Positions 1-4,906 of a stretch of 6,672 nucleotides of DNA are shown here, piece by piece (the first letter of the stretch is position 1; every line of letters starts with the position of its first letter). The stretch is from Actinomycetes bacterium (lineage in GTDB: Bacteria; Actinomycetota; Actinomycetes; Actinomycetales; Beutenbergiaceae): NCBI GenBank assembly GCA_021793935.1, contig JAJYRV010000110.1, positions 1 through 6,672 on the forward strand, read 5' to 3'. The translations under genes and the position numbers were made by a program. The notes below the pieces were generated by a model. The model saw only the letters and a list, made by a program, of their open reading frames with translations, had not been told where the DNA came from and ran no database searches.

Positions 1-303
1 GACGCCGTTCAGAGGGGCGCCACGGAACTGCCGTGGCGGGAAGACAACCCGATGCCGGTCGTTCGTGAAGAAACCCCCGTATCGGACCTCTTCGCGCTTT
101 CGGCCCAGTACGCCAGCCCGATCATCGTGGTTGACGAGCATGGCAAGTTCTCCGGGGTGATCCCCCGAGTCACTCTCCTAGCGGCGGCCGGTACACATCA
201 GCCCGAGGAAGATAACGTCGTCATCGCCGACATTCCGCACAACGGGGAGGAACCGCTGATGAAGCCGAATGGAAACGGAACTACCGGAGGTGAGCTCAAA
301 TGA
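1..303 (+). CDS. proV: Glycine betaine/proline ABC transporter ATP-binding subunit, C-terminal fragment (CBS domain)
   Basis: This is the last 100 residues of a protein that begins before the window; the reading frame is open from base 1 and stops with TGA at 301-303. No Walker motifs are visible because the ATPase core lies upstream. The visible part ends in a CBS-type segment, with PIIVVDEHGKFSGVIPR at about residues 40-56, followed by a short hydrophilic tail. ProV/OpuAA ATPases carry tandem CBS domains after the ATPase domain, and in OpuA these sense ionic strength or regulatory nucleotides. The stop overlaps the start of the permease gene by 4 bp (ATGA), which implies translational coupling. 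Assignment as ProV rests mainly on the following proW and proX genes. The protein would act on the cytoplasmic face of the membrane and power import. An isolated CBS protein is the alternative, but the operon context makes this unlikely. Confidence 0.88.
   Translation, partial: DAVQRGATELPWREDNPMPVVREETPVSDLFALSAQYASPIIVVDEHGKFSGVIPRVTLLAAAGTHQPEEDNVVIADIPHNGEEPLMKPNGNGTTGGELK
286..293 (+). promoter_or_regulatory. Strong Shine-Dalgarno site for proW, inside the end of proV
   Basis: GGAGGTGA lies 6-13 bases before the ATG at 300 and matches the canonical anti-Shine-Dalgarno complement very closely. It sits inside the last codons of proV, so proW is translated both by coupling (ATGA overlap) and by its own strong site. 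It fixes the proW start at 300. Confidence 0.8.
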
Positions 304-1202
304 ATCCTGAAGACAACTTCCTCCCCCGCTTTCCGCTCGGTGAAGGGGTCGACACCGCCTTTCGGTGGCTGAAGGAAAACTGGAAGCCCTTCTTCGACCT
401 CCTCAAAGACGGGATGAAATTTCTCGTCGAAGGACTCAGCGACGTTCTCCTCGCCGTTCCGGCGATTCCCGCGATTGTCATCTTCGCGCTCATCGCGTGG
501 TTCCTGCGCTCGTGGAAGCTCGCCGTCGGTACCGTCATCACGTTCACGCTCGTCCTCATGATGGACAAGTGGGTGTCGATGATGCAGACGATGTCCCTGG
601 TCATCATCGCGACCCTATTCGCGATCATCATCGCGGTGCCGGTCGGAATCTGGGCCGCGCGAAACGACACGGTCAGCGCCATCGTCAAACCGGTGCTGGA
701 CTTCATGCAGACGATGCCCGCATTCGTCTACCTCATTCCGGCAGTGACCTTCTTCTCCATCGGCGCCGGCCCTGCGCTGGTCGCAACCATCATCTTCTCG
801 CTCCCGCCAGGGGTGCGCATGACGGAGTTGGGGATCCGCCAAGTCGACGCGGAAACCGTCGAGGCCGGGCATGCCTTCGGGGCAACCTCGCGGCAGATCC
901 TGCGAGGAATCCAGCTACCACTTGCGGTGCCCACGATCATGGCGGGTATCAACCAGTTGATCATGCTTGCCCTGTCGATGGCCGTTATTGCCGGAATGGT
1001 CGGCCTTGACGGGCTCGGTAAGGACGTCGTCGAGTCGATCTCGACCCTCCGACTCCCGCTCGGGGTGGAAGCCGGTGTCGCCGTCGTGTTCTTGGCGATC
1101 TACCTTGACCGCCTCACCGCGGCCCTTGGCCGACCCGGAGATTTCCCCTCCTCTCTGCGTTCGCTGCTCCGGCAGCGTCGCGAAACTCAAAAGACTGCGT
1201 GA
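300..1202 (+). CDS. proW: Glycine betaine/proline ABC transporter permease
   Basis: A 300-residue integral membrane protein and the channel subunit of a ProU/OpuA-type importer. A soluble amphipathic N-terminus (about 1-45) precedes hydrophobic segments near residues 48-68, 73-89, 98-120, 140-166, 215-235 and 255-272. The cytoplasmic EAA loop that docks on the ATPase is clear: EAGHAFGATSRQILRGIQLP at about residues 188-207. The stretch around 134-150 (DFMQTMPAFVYLIPAVTFF) is strongly typical of ProW/OpuAB permeases. Length is within the family's usual range, somewhat below E. coli ProW, which has a longer N-terminal extension. The ATG at 300 is set by a strong ribosome binding site and the 4-bp overlap with proV. 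proX follows 68 bp after the stop. The C-terminus is basic (about residues 287-298). The substrate is probably glycine betaine or another compatible solute; the exact solute cannot be read from the permease. Confidence 0.95.
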   Translation: MNPEDNFLPRFPLGEGVDTAFRWLKENWKPFFDLLKDGMKFLVEGLSDVLLAVPAIPAIVIFALIAWFLRSWKLAVGTVITFTLVLMMDKWVSMMQTMSLVIIATLFAIIIAVPVGIWAARNDTVSAIVKPVLDFMQTMPAFVYLIPAVTFFSIGAGPALVATIIFSLPPGVRMTELGIRQVDAETVEAGHAFGATSRQILRGIQLPLAVPTIMAGINQLIMLALSMAVIAGMVGLDGLGKDVVESISTLRLPLGVEAGVAVVFLAIYLDRLTAALGRPGDFPSSLRSLLRQRRETQKTA

Positions 1203-1231
1203 ACGAGGGTTCTCACCCACGTCCACGCATA

Positions 1232-1247
1232 GCAGGGGCAACCCTGC
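1232..1247 (+). other. Intercistronic RNA hairpin with GNRA tetraloop between proW and proX
   Basis: GCAGGG (1232-1237) and CCCTGC (1242-1247) form a perfect 6-bp stem closed by the loop GCAA, a GNRA tetraloop. It lies in the 68-bp spacer, 10 bases before the proX ribosome binding site. No T-run follows, so it is not a classical terminator. Stable intercistronic hairpins between permease and binding-protein genes can protect the 3' or 5' end of the more abundant binding-protein transcript, but that role is inference here. An upstream AGGGTT (1206-1211) could pair with AACCCT (1240-1245) as a competing structure. Confidence 0.45.
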
Positions 1248-1257
1248 GATCCAGATT

Positions 1258-1266
1258 AGGAAAGGA
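1258..1266 (+). promoter_or_regulatory. Ribosome binding site deciding the proX start
   Basis: AGGAAAGGA ends 4 bases before the ATG at 1271. It decides between this ATG and the in-frame GTG at 1199. Only the ATG places a proper lipoprotein signal peptide at the N-terminus. Confidence 0.75.
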
Positions 1267-1270
1267 CAAC

Positions 1271-2224
1271 ATGTCAATCCGACGTATTGCAATGGCCGGA
1301 TCCGCTGGCTTCCTCGCTCTCGCCCTCGCGGCGTGCGGCGGTGGCAACGGTGGCAACGGCGATGACACGAACGGCGCCGACGACACGAATGGCACCGAAG
1401 ACACGGCCGGAGGTGAAGGCGGCGGCGAAGACCTCGGTACGATTACGCTCGGTTACATCCCCTCCTGGACTGACGGGCTGAGCACCGCCTACCTCCTTGA
1501 CAACCTCCTCACTGACATCGGCTACACGGTCGAGCACCAGACGGTGGAGGACGCCGCGATCCTGTACGCCGGCCTCGCCAACGGCGATATCGACATGTAC
1601 GCATCCGCGTGGTCCGAGCGGACTCACCGCCAGTACATGGACGAATACGAAGACCAGCTCGAGGACCTCGGCTACTACTACGAAGGCGCGGTTCTCAACC
1701 TCTCGGTTCCCGAGTACACCGACATCGACTCGATCGATGAACTCGTGGGCAAGGGCGGCGACTTCGGCGGCGAGATCATCGGTATCGAACCCGGTGCTGG
1801 TCTCACCGACGCCACCGAGAACGACGTGATCCCGGGCTACGGCCTCGAGGACGAATACAAGCTCGTCACCTCCTCCACCTCCACCATGCTCACCGAGCTG
1901 CAGAACGCGGTGGACGCCGAGGAAGACATCGTCGTAACCCTGTGGAGCCCCTTCTGGGCGAACGCCGAGTTCCCGGTCAAGGCACTGGAAGACCCCGAAG
2001 GCTACTTCGGTGAACCCGAGAACCTGCACTGGCTCGCCCGTGACGGCTTCTCCGAGGACTTCCCCGAAGCCACCGAACTCGTTGGCAAGATCAAGCTCGA
2101 CGACGACGAGTACGGAAGCCTGGAAGACACGGTCGTGAACCAGTTCGACGACGGCGAAGAGCCCGAAGCGATCGAGGCCTGGCTGTCCGAGAACCAGGAC
2201 CTCATGGATTCCCTGCTTGGCTAA
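1271..2224 (+). CDS. proX: Glycine betaine/proline-type ABC transporter substrate-binding lipoprotein
   Basis: A 317-residue lipoprotein that binds a compatible solute outside the cell and delivers it to ProW. The N-terminus is a lipoprotein signal: basic SIRR, a hydrophobic core, and a lipobox LAAC with the acylated cysteine at residue 22. A flexible Gly/Asn/Asp/Thr linker (about 23-56) follows, containing short tandem repeats. The rest is the type II binding-protein fold of the OpuAC family. Tell-tale stretches are GYIPSWTDG (61-69), DMYASAWSERTH (108-119) and VTLWSPFW (222-229). W66, W114 and W225 or W229 are candidates for the aromatic cage that holds the quaternary ammonium group; this is inferred from family knowledge. 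By my hand count, the mature protein has about 70 acidic and 8 basic residues in 296, a strongly acidic surface. The ATG was chosen over the in-frame GTG at 1199 because of the ribosome binding site and signal peptide. A terminator follows the stop by 16 bp. Confidence 0.95.
   Translation: MSIRRIAMAGSAGFLALALAACGGGNGGNGDDTNGADDTNGTEDTAGGEGGGEDLGTITLGYIPSWTDGLSTAYLLDNLLTDIGYTVEHQTVEDAAILYAGLANGDIDMYASAWSERTHRQYMDEYEDQLEDLGYYYEGAVLNLSVPEYTDIDSIDELVGKGGDFGGEIIGIEPGAGLTDATENDVIPGYGLEDEYKLVTSSTSTMLTELQNAVDAEEDIVVTLWSPFWANAEFPVKALEDPEGYFGEPENLHWLARDGFSEDFPEATELVGKIKLDDDEYGSLEDTVVNQFDDGEEPEAIEAWLSENQDLMDSLLG
1340..1405 (+). repeat. Short tandem repeats coding the ProX linker
   Basis: Directly after the lipobox cysteine codon, the 9-mer GGTGGCAAC occurs twice in tandem (1340-1348, 1349-1357). 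An 18-bp unit follows: GATGACACGAACGGCGCC (1361-1378), then GACGACACGAATGGCACC (1379-1396), then a partial third copy beginning GAAGACACG (1397-1405). They encode GGN/GGN and DDTNGA/DDTNGT/EDT. All units are multiples of three, so changes in copy number would lengthen or shorten the tether without breaking the frame. Confidence 0.7.
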
Positions 2225-2240
2225 TCGCTAGCAGCTCACC

Positions 2241-2285
2241 AAACATTAAACGCGGCGCCATCGGCGCCGCGTTTAATGTTTTCTT
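2241..2285 (+). terminator. Rho-independent terminator of the proVWX operon
   Basis: A perfect 19-bp inverted repeat (2241-2259 with 2263-2281) with a three-base loop ATC. The stem has a GC-rich top and an AT-rich base, so the descending arm ends GTTTAATGTTT and runs into TTCTT. It begins 16 bases after the proX stop. The AT-rich base is nearly symmetric, so the structure may also stop transcription arriving from the convergent Trm112/manB unit, although the T-tract is poorer on that side. Confidence 0.85.
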
Positions 2286-2298
2286 ACCGCGCGTATGA

Positions 2299-2318
2299 GC
2301 CTGGCTATCCGGCCAGGC
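2299..2318 (-). terminator. Possible minor hairpin downstream of the Trm112-like gene
   Basis: GCCTGGC (2299-2305) and GCCAGGC (2312-2318) form a 7-bp stem with a 6-base loop, starting 25 bases past the Trm112-like stop on the minus strand. No T-run follows on either strand, so termination here would be weak. It may only help the large hairpin at 2241-2281 work in both directions. Confidence 0.3.
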
Positions 2319-2343
2319 CCGAGACCCCGAGGGCGGCGGAGGT

Positions 2344-2514
2344 CTACTTCTGCAGCAGGATCGGCACGCCGTTATCGATGTCGTAGTACACCGGATCCCC
2401 GCCTTCGGGGCGAGCGACATAAACGTGCCGCCCGTCGGACGTTTCCTTCGTGAGCTTCTCGCCCGTCACCGGGCACTGCAGGTTCTCTTCCAACCAGGTC
2501 GGTAGTGCTGCCAT
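2344..2514 (-). CDS. Trm112-like (UPF0434-type) small protein
   Basis: A 56-residue protein whose start ATG shares its A with the TGA stop of manB (TGATG), so it is translationally coupled to that gene. AGGAGAG at 2521-2527 (minus strand) is a good ribosome binding site. The layout matches the bacterial Trm112-like family: an N-terminal LxxWLEENLQCPVTGEKL-type segment (about 4-21) and the C-terminal YYDIDNGVPILL signature (about 43-54), which corresponds to the usual Y-x-I-x-(D/N)-G-(I/V)-P-x-(L/M)-L. Eukaryotic Trm112 activates methyltransferases; the bacterial small homologues have no firmly established role. Only one cysteine (C14) remains: the usual CPxC zinc half-site reads CPVT and no second cysteine pair is present, so zinc binding is doubtful. 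Being next to manB is a recurring actinobacterial arrangement as far as I recall. The family call is good; the function is unknown. Confidence 0.85.
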   Translation of the reverse strand: MAALPTWLEENLQCPVTGEKLTKETSDGRHVYVARPEGGDPVYYDIDNGVPILLQK

Positions 2515-3923
2515 CACGTGCTCTCCTGTCGAATAATAGCGAGGACTGAATCGCGGATCTTTTCCATCACGTCACCGTCCTGCGCCTCAACGTTGAGGCG
2601 CAGCAGAGGTTCAGTGTTGGAAGGCCGGACGTTGAACCACCAGCGGGGCGTCGCATCCCAGTGGCTGAAGGTCAAGCCGTCCGTGTCGTCGATGGTTACG
2701 CGCTGGGCGTGGAGGTCGGCTGCGAACTCGGCGCGAATGCGGGCAAGGGTGTGCCCGACGTCGGCCACGGTGGAATTGATCTCCCCGCTCGAGGTGTTCG
2801 GCGTGTACATCGCCGCCAGATCCGAGGCCTCGAGGTCCGATTCCGCGAGGGCGCTGAGTACGTGCAGCGCAGCGAGCATTCCGGAGTCGGCGTAGAAGAA
2901 GTCGCGGAAGTAGTAGTGAGCGCTGTGTTCCCCGCCGAACACCGCGTCCCGGGCGGCCATCTCTTCCTTGATATAGGCGTGCCCAACCCGGGTCGTGACC
3001 ACCTCGCCACCGGCCGCTCCGATGAGGTCAGTGACCGCGCGGGAGGTGATGAGGTTACGGATGATCACTGGGGCGTTGCCCTGTTGTTGTTCCTTAGCCA
3101 CCTCCCGTAGCCCGACGAGCGTGATGATCGCCGATGGGTCAACGGCGACCCCCTTTTCGTCAATGACGAAGCACCGGTCGGCATCGCCGTCGAAGGCCAA
3201 TCCCAGATCCGCCTGTTGGGCGATGACGGTGGCCTGCAGGTCGAGAAGGTTCGCGGGGTCGAGCGGGTTGGGTTCGTGGTTGGGAAATGAGCCATCGAGG
3301 TCGAAATACATCGGCACGAGGTCGATACCGATATCAGGCAGACCCGCCTCGGTGCCCAACACCGCGCCCGCGGTGAGCCCAGCCATCCCGTTGCCCGCGT
3401 CAACAACGACTTTCAGGCGCCGCTGGCCGGTCAATGGCACGAGGTCCCGCAGGAATCGTGCGTAATCGGCGAGAATCTCCCGGTGGGTCACCGCGCCGGG
3501 TTGCTTCGCTTCGATCCCGGAGTCGAGGTATTGCTGCGCCCGCTGAGCAAGGTCGGGGAGCCCCGTTTCCTTCCCGATCGGTCGCGCCCCGGCATAGCAG
3601 AGTTTCAACCCGTTGTACTGGGCAGGGTTATGGGAAGCAGTGAAGATGACGCCAGGTAAGTCGAGGGCACCGGAGGCGAAATAGAGCCCATCGGTGGAGC
3701 ACAAGCCCACGTGGGTGACGTTCGCGCCCCGGCTGCGCGCGCCGTCGATGAACGCGTCGACGAGCTCGGCTGCGCTCGTGCGCATATCGTGCCCCACGAG
3801 GATCTCAGGCCCGGCAATATCGCGGAAAGCGGCGCCCAAGCACCGGGCGATCTCGGGGGTCAACTGGTCGGGTACGAGCCCGCGGATATCGTTCGCCTTA
3901 ACGATGTCATCAAGAGCACCCAC
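2514..3923 (-). CDS. manB: Phosphomannomutase/phosphoglucomutase
   Basis: A 469-residue alpha-D-phosphohexomutase that interconverts mannose-6-phosphate and mannose-1-phosphate (and often the glucose equivalents) in the cytoplasm. It supplies GDP-mannose for mannosylated lipids, glycans and proteins. All four family motifs are present: the phosphoserine loop TASHNP (95-100, Ser97), the Mg-binding DGDADR (245-250), the sugar-recognition loop GEHSAH (331-336) and the phosphate-binding RPSNTEP (433-439). The N-terminal KANDIRG (9-15) is also typical. Length is normal for the bacterial enzyme. The start is a GTG at 3923, five bases after the stop of the DUF3499 gene. A moderate GAGGA site lies within the end of that gene, about 12 bases upstream. 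The stop overlaps the Trm112-like start by one base. The neighbours suggest a single DUF3499-manB-Trm112 transcript. GEHS rather than GEMS at the sugar loop leaves the mannose/glucose preference open. Confidence 0.95.
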   Translation of the reverse strand: MGALDDIVKANDIRGLVPDQLTPEIARCLGAAFRDIAGPEILVGHDMRTSAAELVDAFIDGARSRGANVTHVGLCSTDGLYFASGALDLPGVIFTASHNPAQYNGLKLCYAGARPIGKETGLPDLAQRAQQYLDSGIEAKQPGAVTHREILADYARFLRDLVPLTGQRRLKVVVDAGNGMAGLTAGAVLGTEAGLPDIGIDLVPMYFDLDGSFPNHEPNPLDPANLLDLQATVIAQQADLGLAFDGDADRCFVIDEKGVAVDPSAIITLVGLREVAKEQQQGNAPVIIRNLITSRAVTDLIGAAGGEVVTTRVGHAYIKEEMAARDAVFGGEHSAHYYFRDFFYADSGMLAALHVLSALAESDLEASDLAAMYTPNTSSGEINSTVADVGHTLARIRAEFAADLHAQRVTIDDTDGLTFSHWDATPRWWFNVRPSNTEPLLRLNVEAQDGDVMEKIRDSVLAIIRQEST

Positions 3924-3928
3924 GAGGT

Positions 3929-4351
3929 TTAGGGTTCCTCTTCGGTGCGGATGACGCTCAGGTGACCGCGCCGCCCCACCGGTGGCGGAGCCGGCGAGCT
4001 TGACCCACTGATCGGCCCCGGTGCTCGCGACGCCGCGGCACTTTCTGCTCGTTGAAAAGAGGGGGCCGGGGCGCGGGAGGCTTCGCGCACGGCGTCCGCG
4101 AGCGCGAGCAGGTCGTCCGAACTCGGGGGCGCTGGTTCAAACTCCGTCGCGAGCCTCACCACATCCCACCCACGGGGCACCGTGAGCCGTTCGGCGTGTT
4201 CGGTGCACAGGTCGTATGTGTGAGGTTCGGCGTGAGTGGCAAGCGGGCCGAGCACGGCGGTGGAGTCGGAGTAGACGTAGGTCAGGGTCGCCACCGCGGC
4301 GGCGTTACAGCTTACCCGGGAACATGGACGTGTTGCTCTCACACCCGTCAC
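3929..4351 (-). CDS. DUF3499 family protein, putative zinc-ribbon protein
   Basis: A protein of about 140 residues of unknown function, typical of Actinobacteria and usually found just upstream of manB (Rv3258c is the M. tuberculosis counterpart, from memory). The conserved core is unmistakable: CSRVSC at 10-15, then VATLTYVYSDSTAVLGPLAT (about 19-38), EPHTYDLCTEH (42-52), and PRGWDVVRL (59-67). C10-x4-C15 and C49-x2-H52 look like a four-ligand zinc site. The C-terminal half is low-complexity Ala/Ser/Pro and poorly conserved in character. The start is uncertain: GTG at 4351 has an AGG four bases upstream and is preferred. GTG at 4342 would give three fewer residues, and GTG at 4378 nine more. 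The gene lies 5 bp before manB and is divergent from the metallopeptidase-like gene, with about 93 bp between them. Confidence 0.85.
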   Translation of the reverse strand: MTGVRATRPCSRVSCNAAAVATLTYVYSDSTAVLGPLATHAEPHTYDLCTEHAERLTVPRGWDVVRLATEFEPAPPSSDDLLALADAVREASRAPAPSFQRAESAAASRAPGPISGSSSPAPPPVGRRGHLSVIRTEEEP

Positions 4352-4444
4352 GCTACCTGGTTTCGGACAGCGGCGCACACCTACCCGCGGGCCGCGCCGG
4401 GTCAGGCTTGGCCACGTGGGAGGCTTCGTGGCATCGTATTCGGT
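4352..4444. promoter_or_regulatory. Divergent intergenic region, presumed to hold both promoters
   Basis: This 93-bp gap lies between the starts of the DUF3499-manB-Trm112 unit (minus) and the metallopeptidase-like gene (plus), so promoters for both should be here or close by. I do not see convincing -35/-10 pairs on either strand, which is common in high-GC actinobacteria. The assignment is by position only. A purine-rich GGGAGG at 4418-4423 is about 21 bases from the plus-strand ATG, too far to be a normal ribosome binding site, so that gene may be leaderless or weakly initiated. Confidence 0.4.
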
Positions 4445-4864
4445 ATGTTCCCCTATCCCCCGCTACCCGCCCGCCGCCTCAAGCGCCGCGACCGGCGGGG
4501 CCGAGGGATCCGGGGCCCGCTCATGCCCGGCGCGCTTCCCGGTGCCCGTTCCCGCACCGAGCGTTTCGATGACCTCGTGGCAACGGCGATCGCGGTGCTC
4601 GAGTCCCGCTGCGGGGAGATCATCGATGGGGTCGAATTCGGGGTGGAGGATGTCCCTCCCTCGACCCCGGCGCCGTGGGAGCGCGGGGCGGTGCCGCTCG
4701 GGCGGTACTTTCCCGCCGACCTCGGGATGCCGCACCGGATCGTCGTCTACCGGCGACCCGTCATCACTCGGGCCCCCACTCCCGCGGAACAGTTTGCACT
4801 CATCAGCCACGTGCTCACCGAGCAGGTCGCCCACCTCACCGGGCTCAACCCGGAAGACCTATAG
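4445..4864 (+). CDS. Zincin-like metallopeptidase family protein with degenerate active site
   Basis: A 139-residue protein resembling the actinobacterial relative of the small zincin/metallopeptidase family found beside DUF3499 (Rv3259 is the M. tuberculosis counterpart, from memory). The family marks seen are a basic RRDRRGRGIRGPLMP (14-28), PGARSRTERFDDLV (32-45), VPLGRYFPAD (83-92) near the middle, and RIVVYRRPV (98-106). In catalytic members a C-terminal helix carries HExxH; here the aligned place reads TEQVAH (125-130), so the first histidine is missing while the glutamate and last histidine remain. Proteolytic activity is therefore doubtful. No signal peptide or membrane segment is seen, so it is probably cytoplasmic. 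The ATG at 4445 lacks a clear ribosome binding site, but the conserved basic segment requires a start at or before it. The stop is 42 bp from the convergent DUF5719-like gene, with no strong terminator between. Confidence 0.8.
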   Translation: MFPYPPLPARRLKRRDRRGRGIRGPLMPGALPGARSRTERFDDLVATAIAVLESRCGEIIDGVEFGVEDVPPSTPAPWERGAVPLGRYFPADLGMPHRIVVYRRPVITRAPTPAEQFALISHVLTEQVAHLTGLNPEDL

Positions 4865-4906
4865 ATCCGCCGCCTCCCGGCCCCCTCCGGTGCCGTCACA
4901 CGGGCA

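Noticed and set aside
1207..1218. GGGT-TCTC-ACCC mini-hairpin after the proW stop
   Set aside because: Only four base pairs; expected by chance in GC-rich spacer DNA.
1199..1270. In-frame GTG at 1199 as an upstream start for proX, overlapping the end of proW
   Set aside because: It would place 24 hydrophilic residues before the lipoprotein signal and has no better ribosome binding site, whereas the ATG at 1271 has AGGAAAGGA just upstream and a normal signal peptide.
1274..2029. A 251-residue minus-strand open frame opposite proX
   Set aside because: It is fully antisense to a confidently identified gene and shows Val/Gly/Glu-rich shadow composition with no start context.
4052..4444. Long plus-strand open frame running into the metallopeptidase-like gene from upstream
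   Set aside because: It is antisense to the well-conserved DUF3499 coding region and reads as low-complexity Arg/Gly-rich sequence. Family-like sequence begins only after the ATG at 4445.
4891..4906. Imperfect hairpin TGCCGT / ACGGGCA in the convergent gap as a terminator
   Set aside because: Six pairs with a bulged G and no T-run on either strand; too weak to call.
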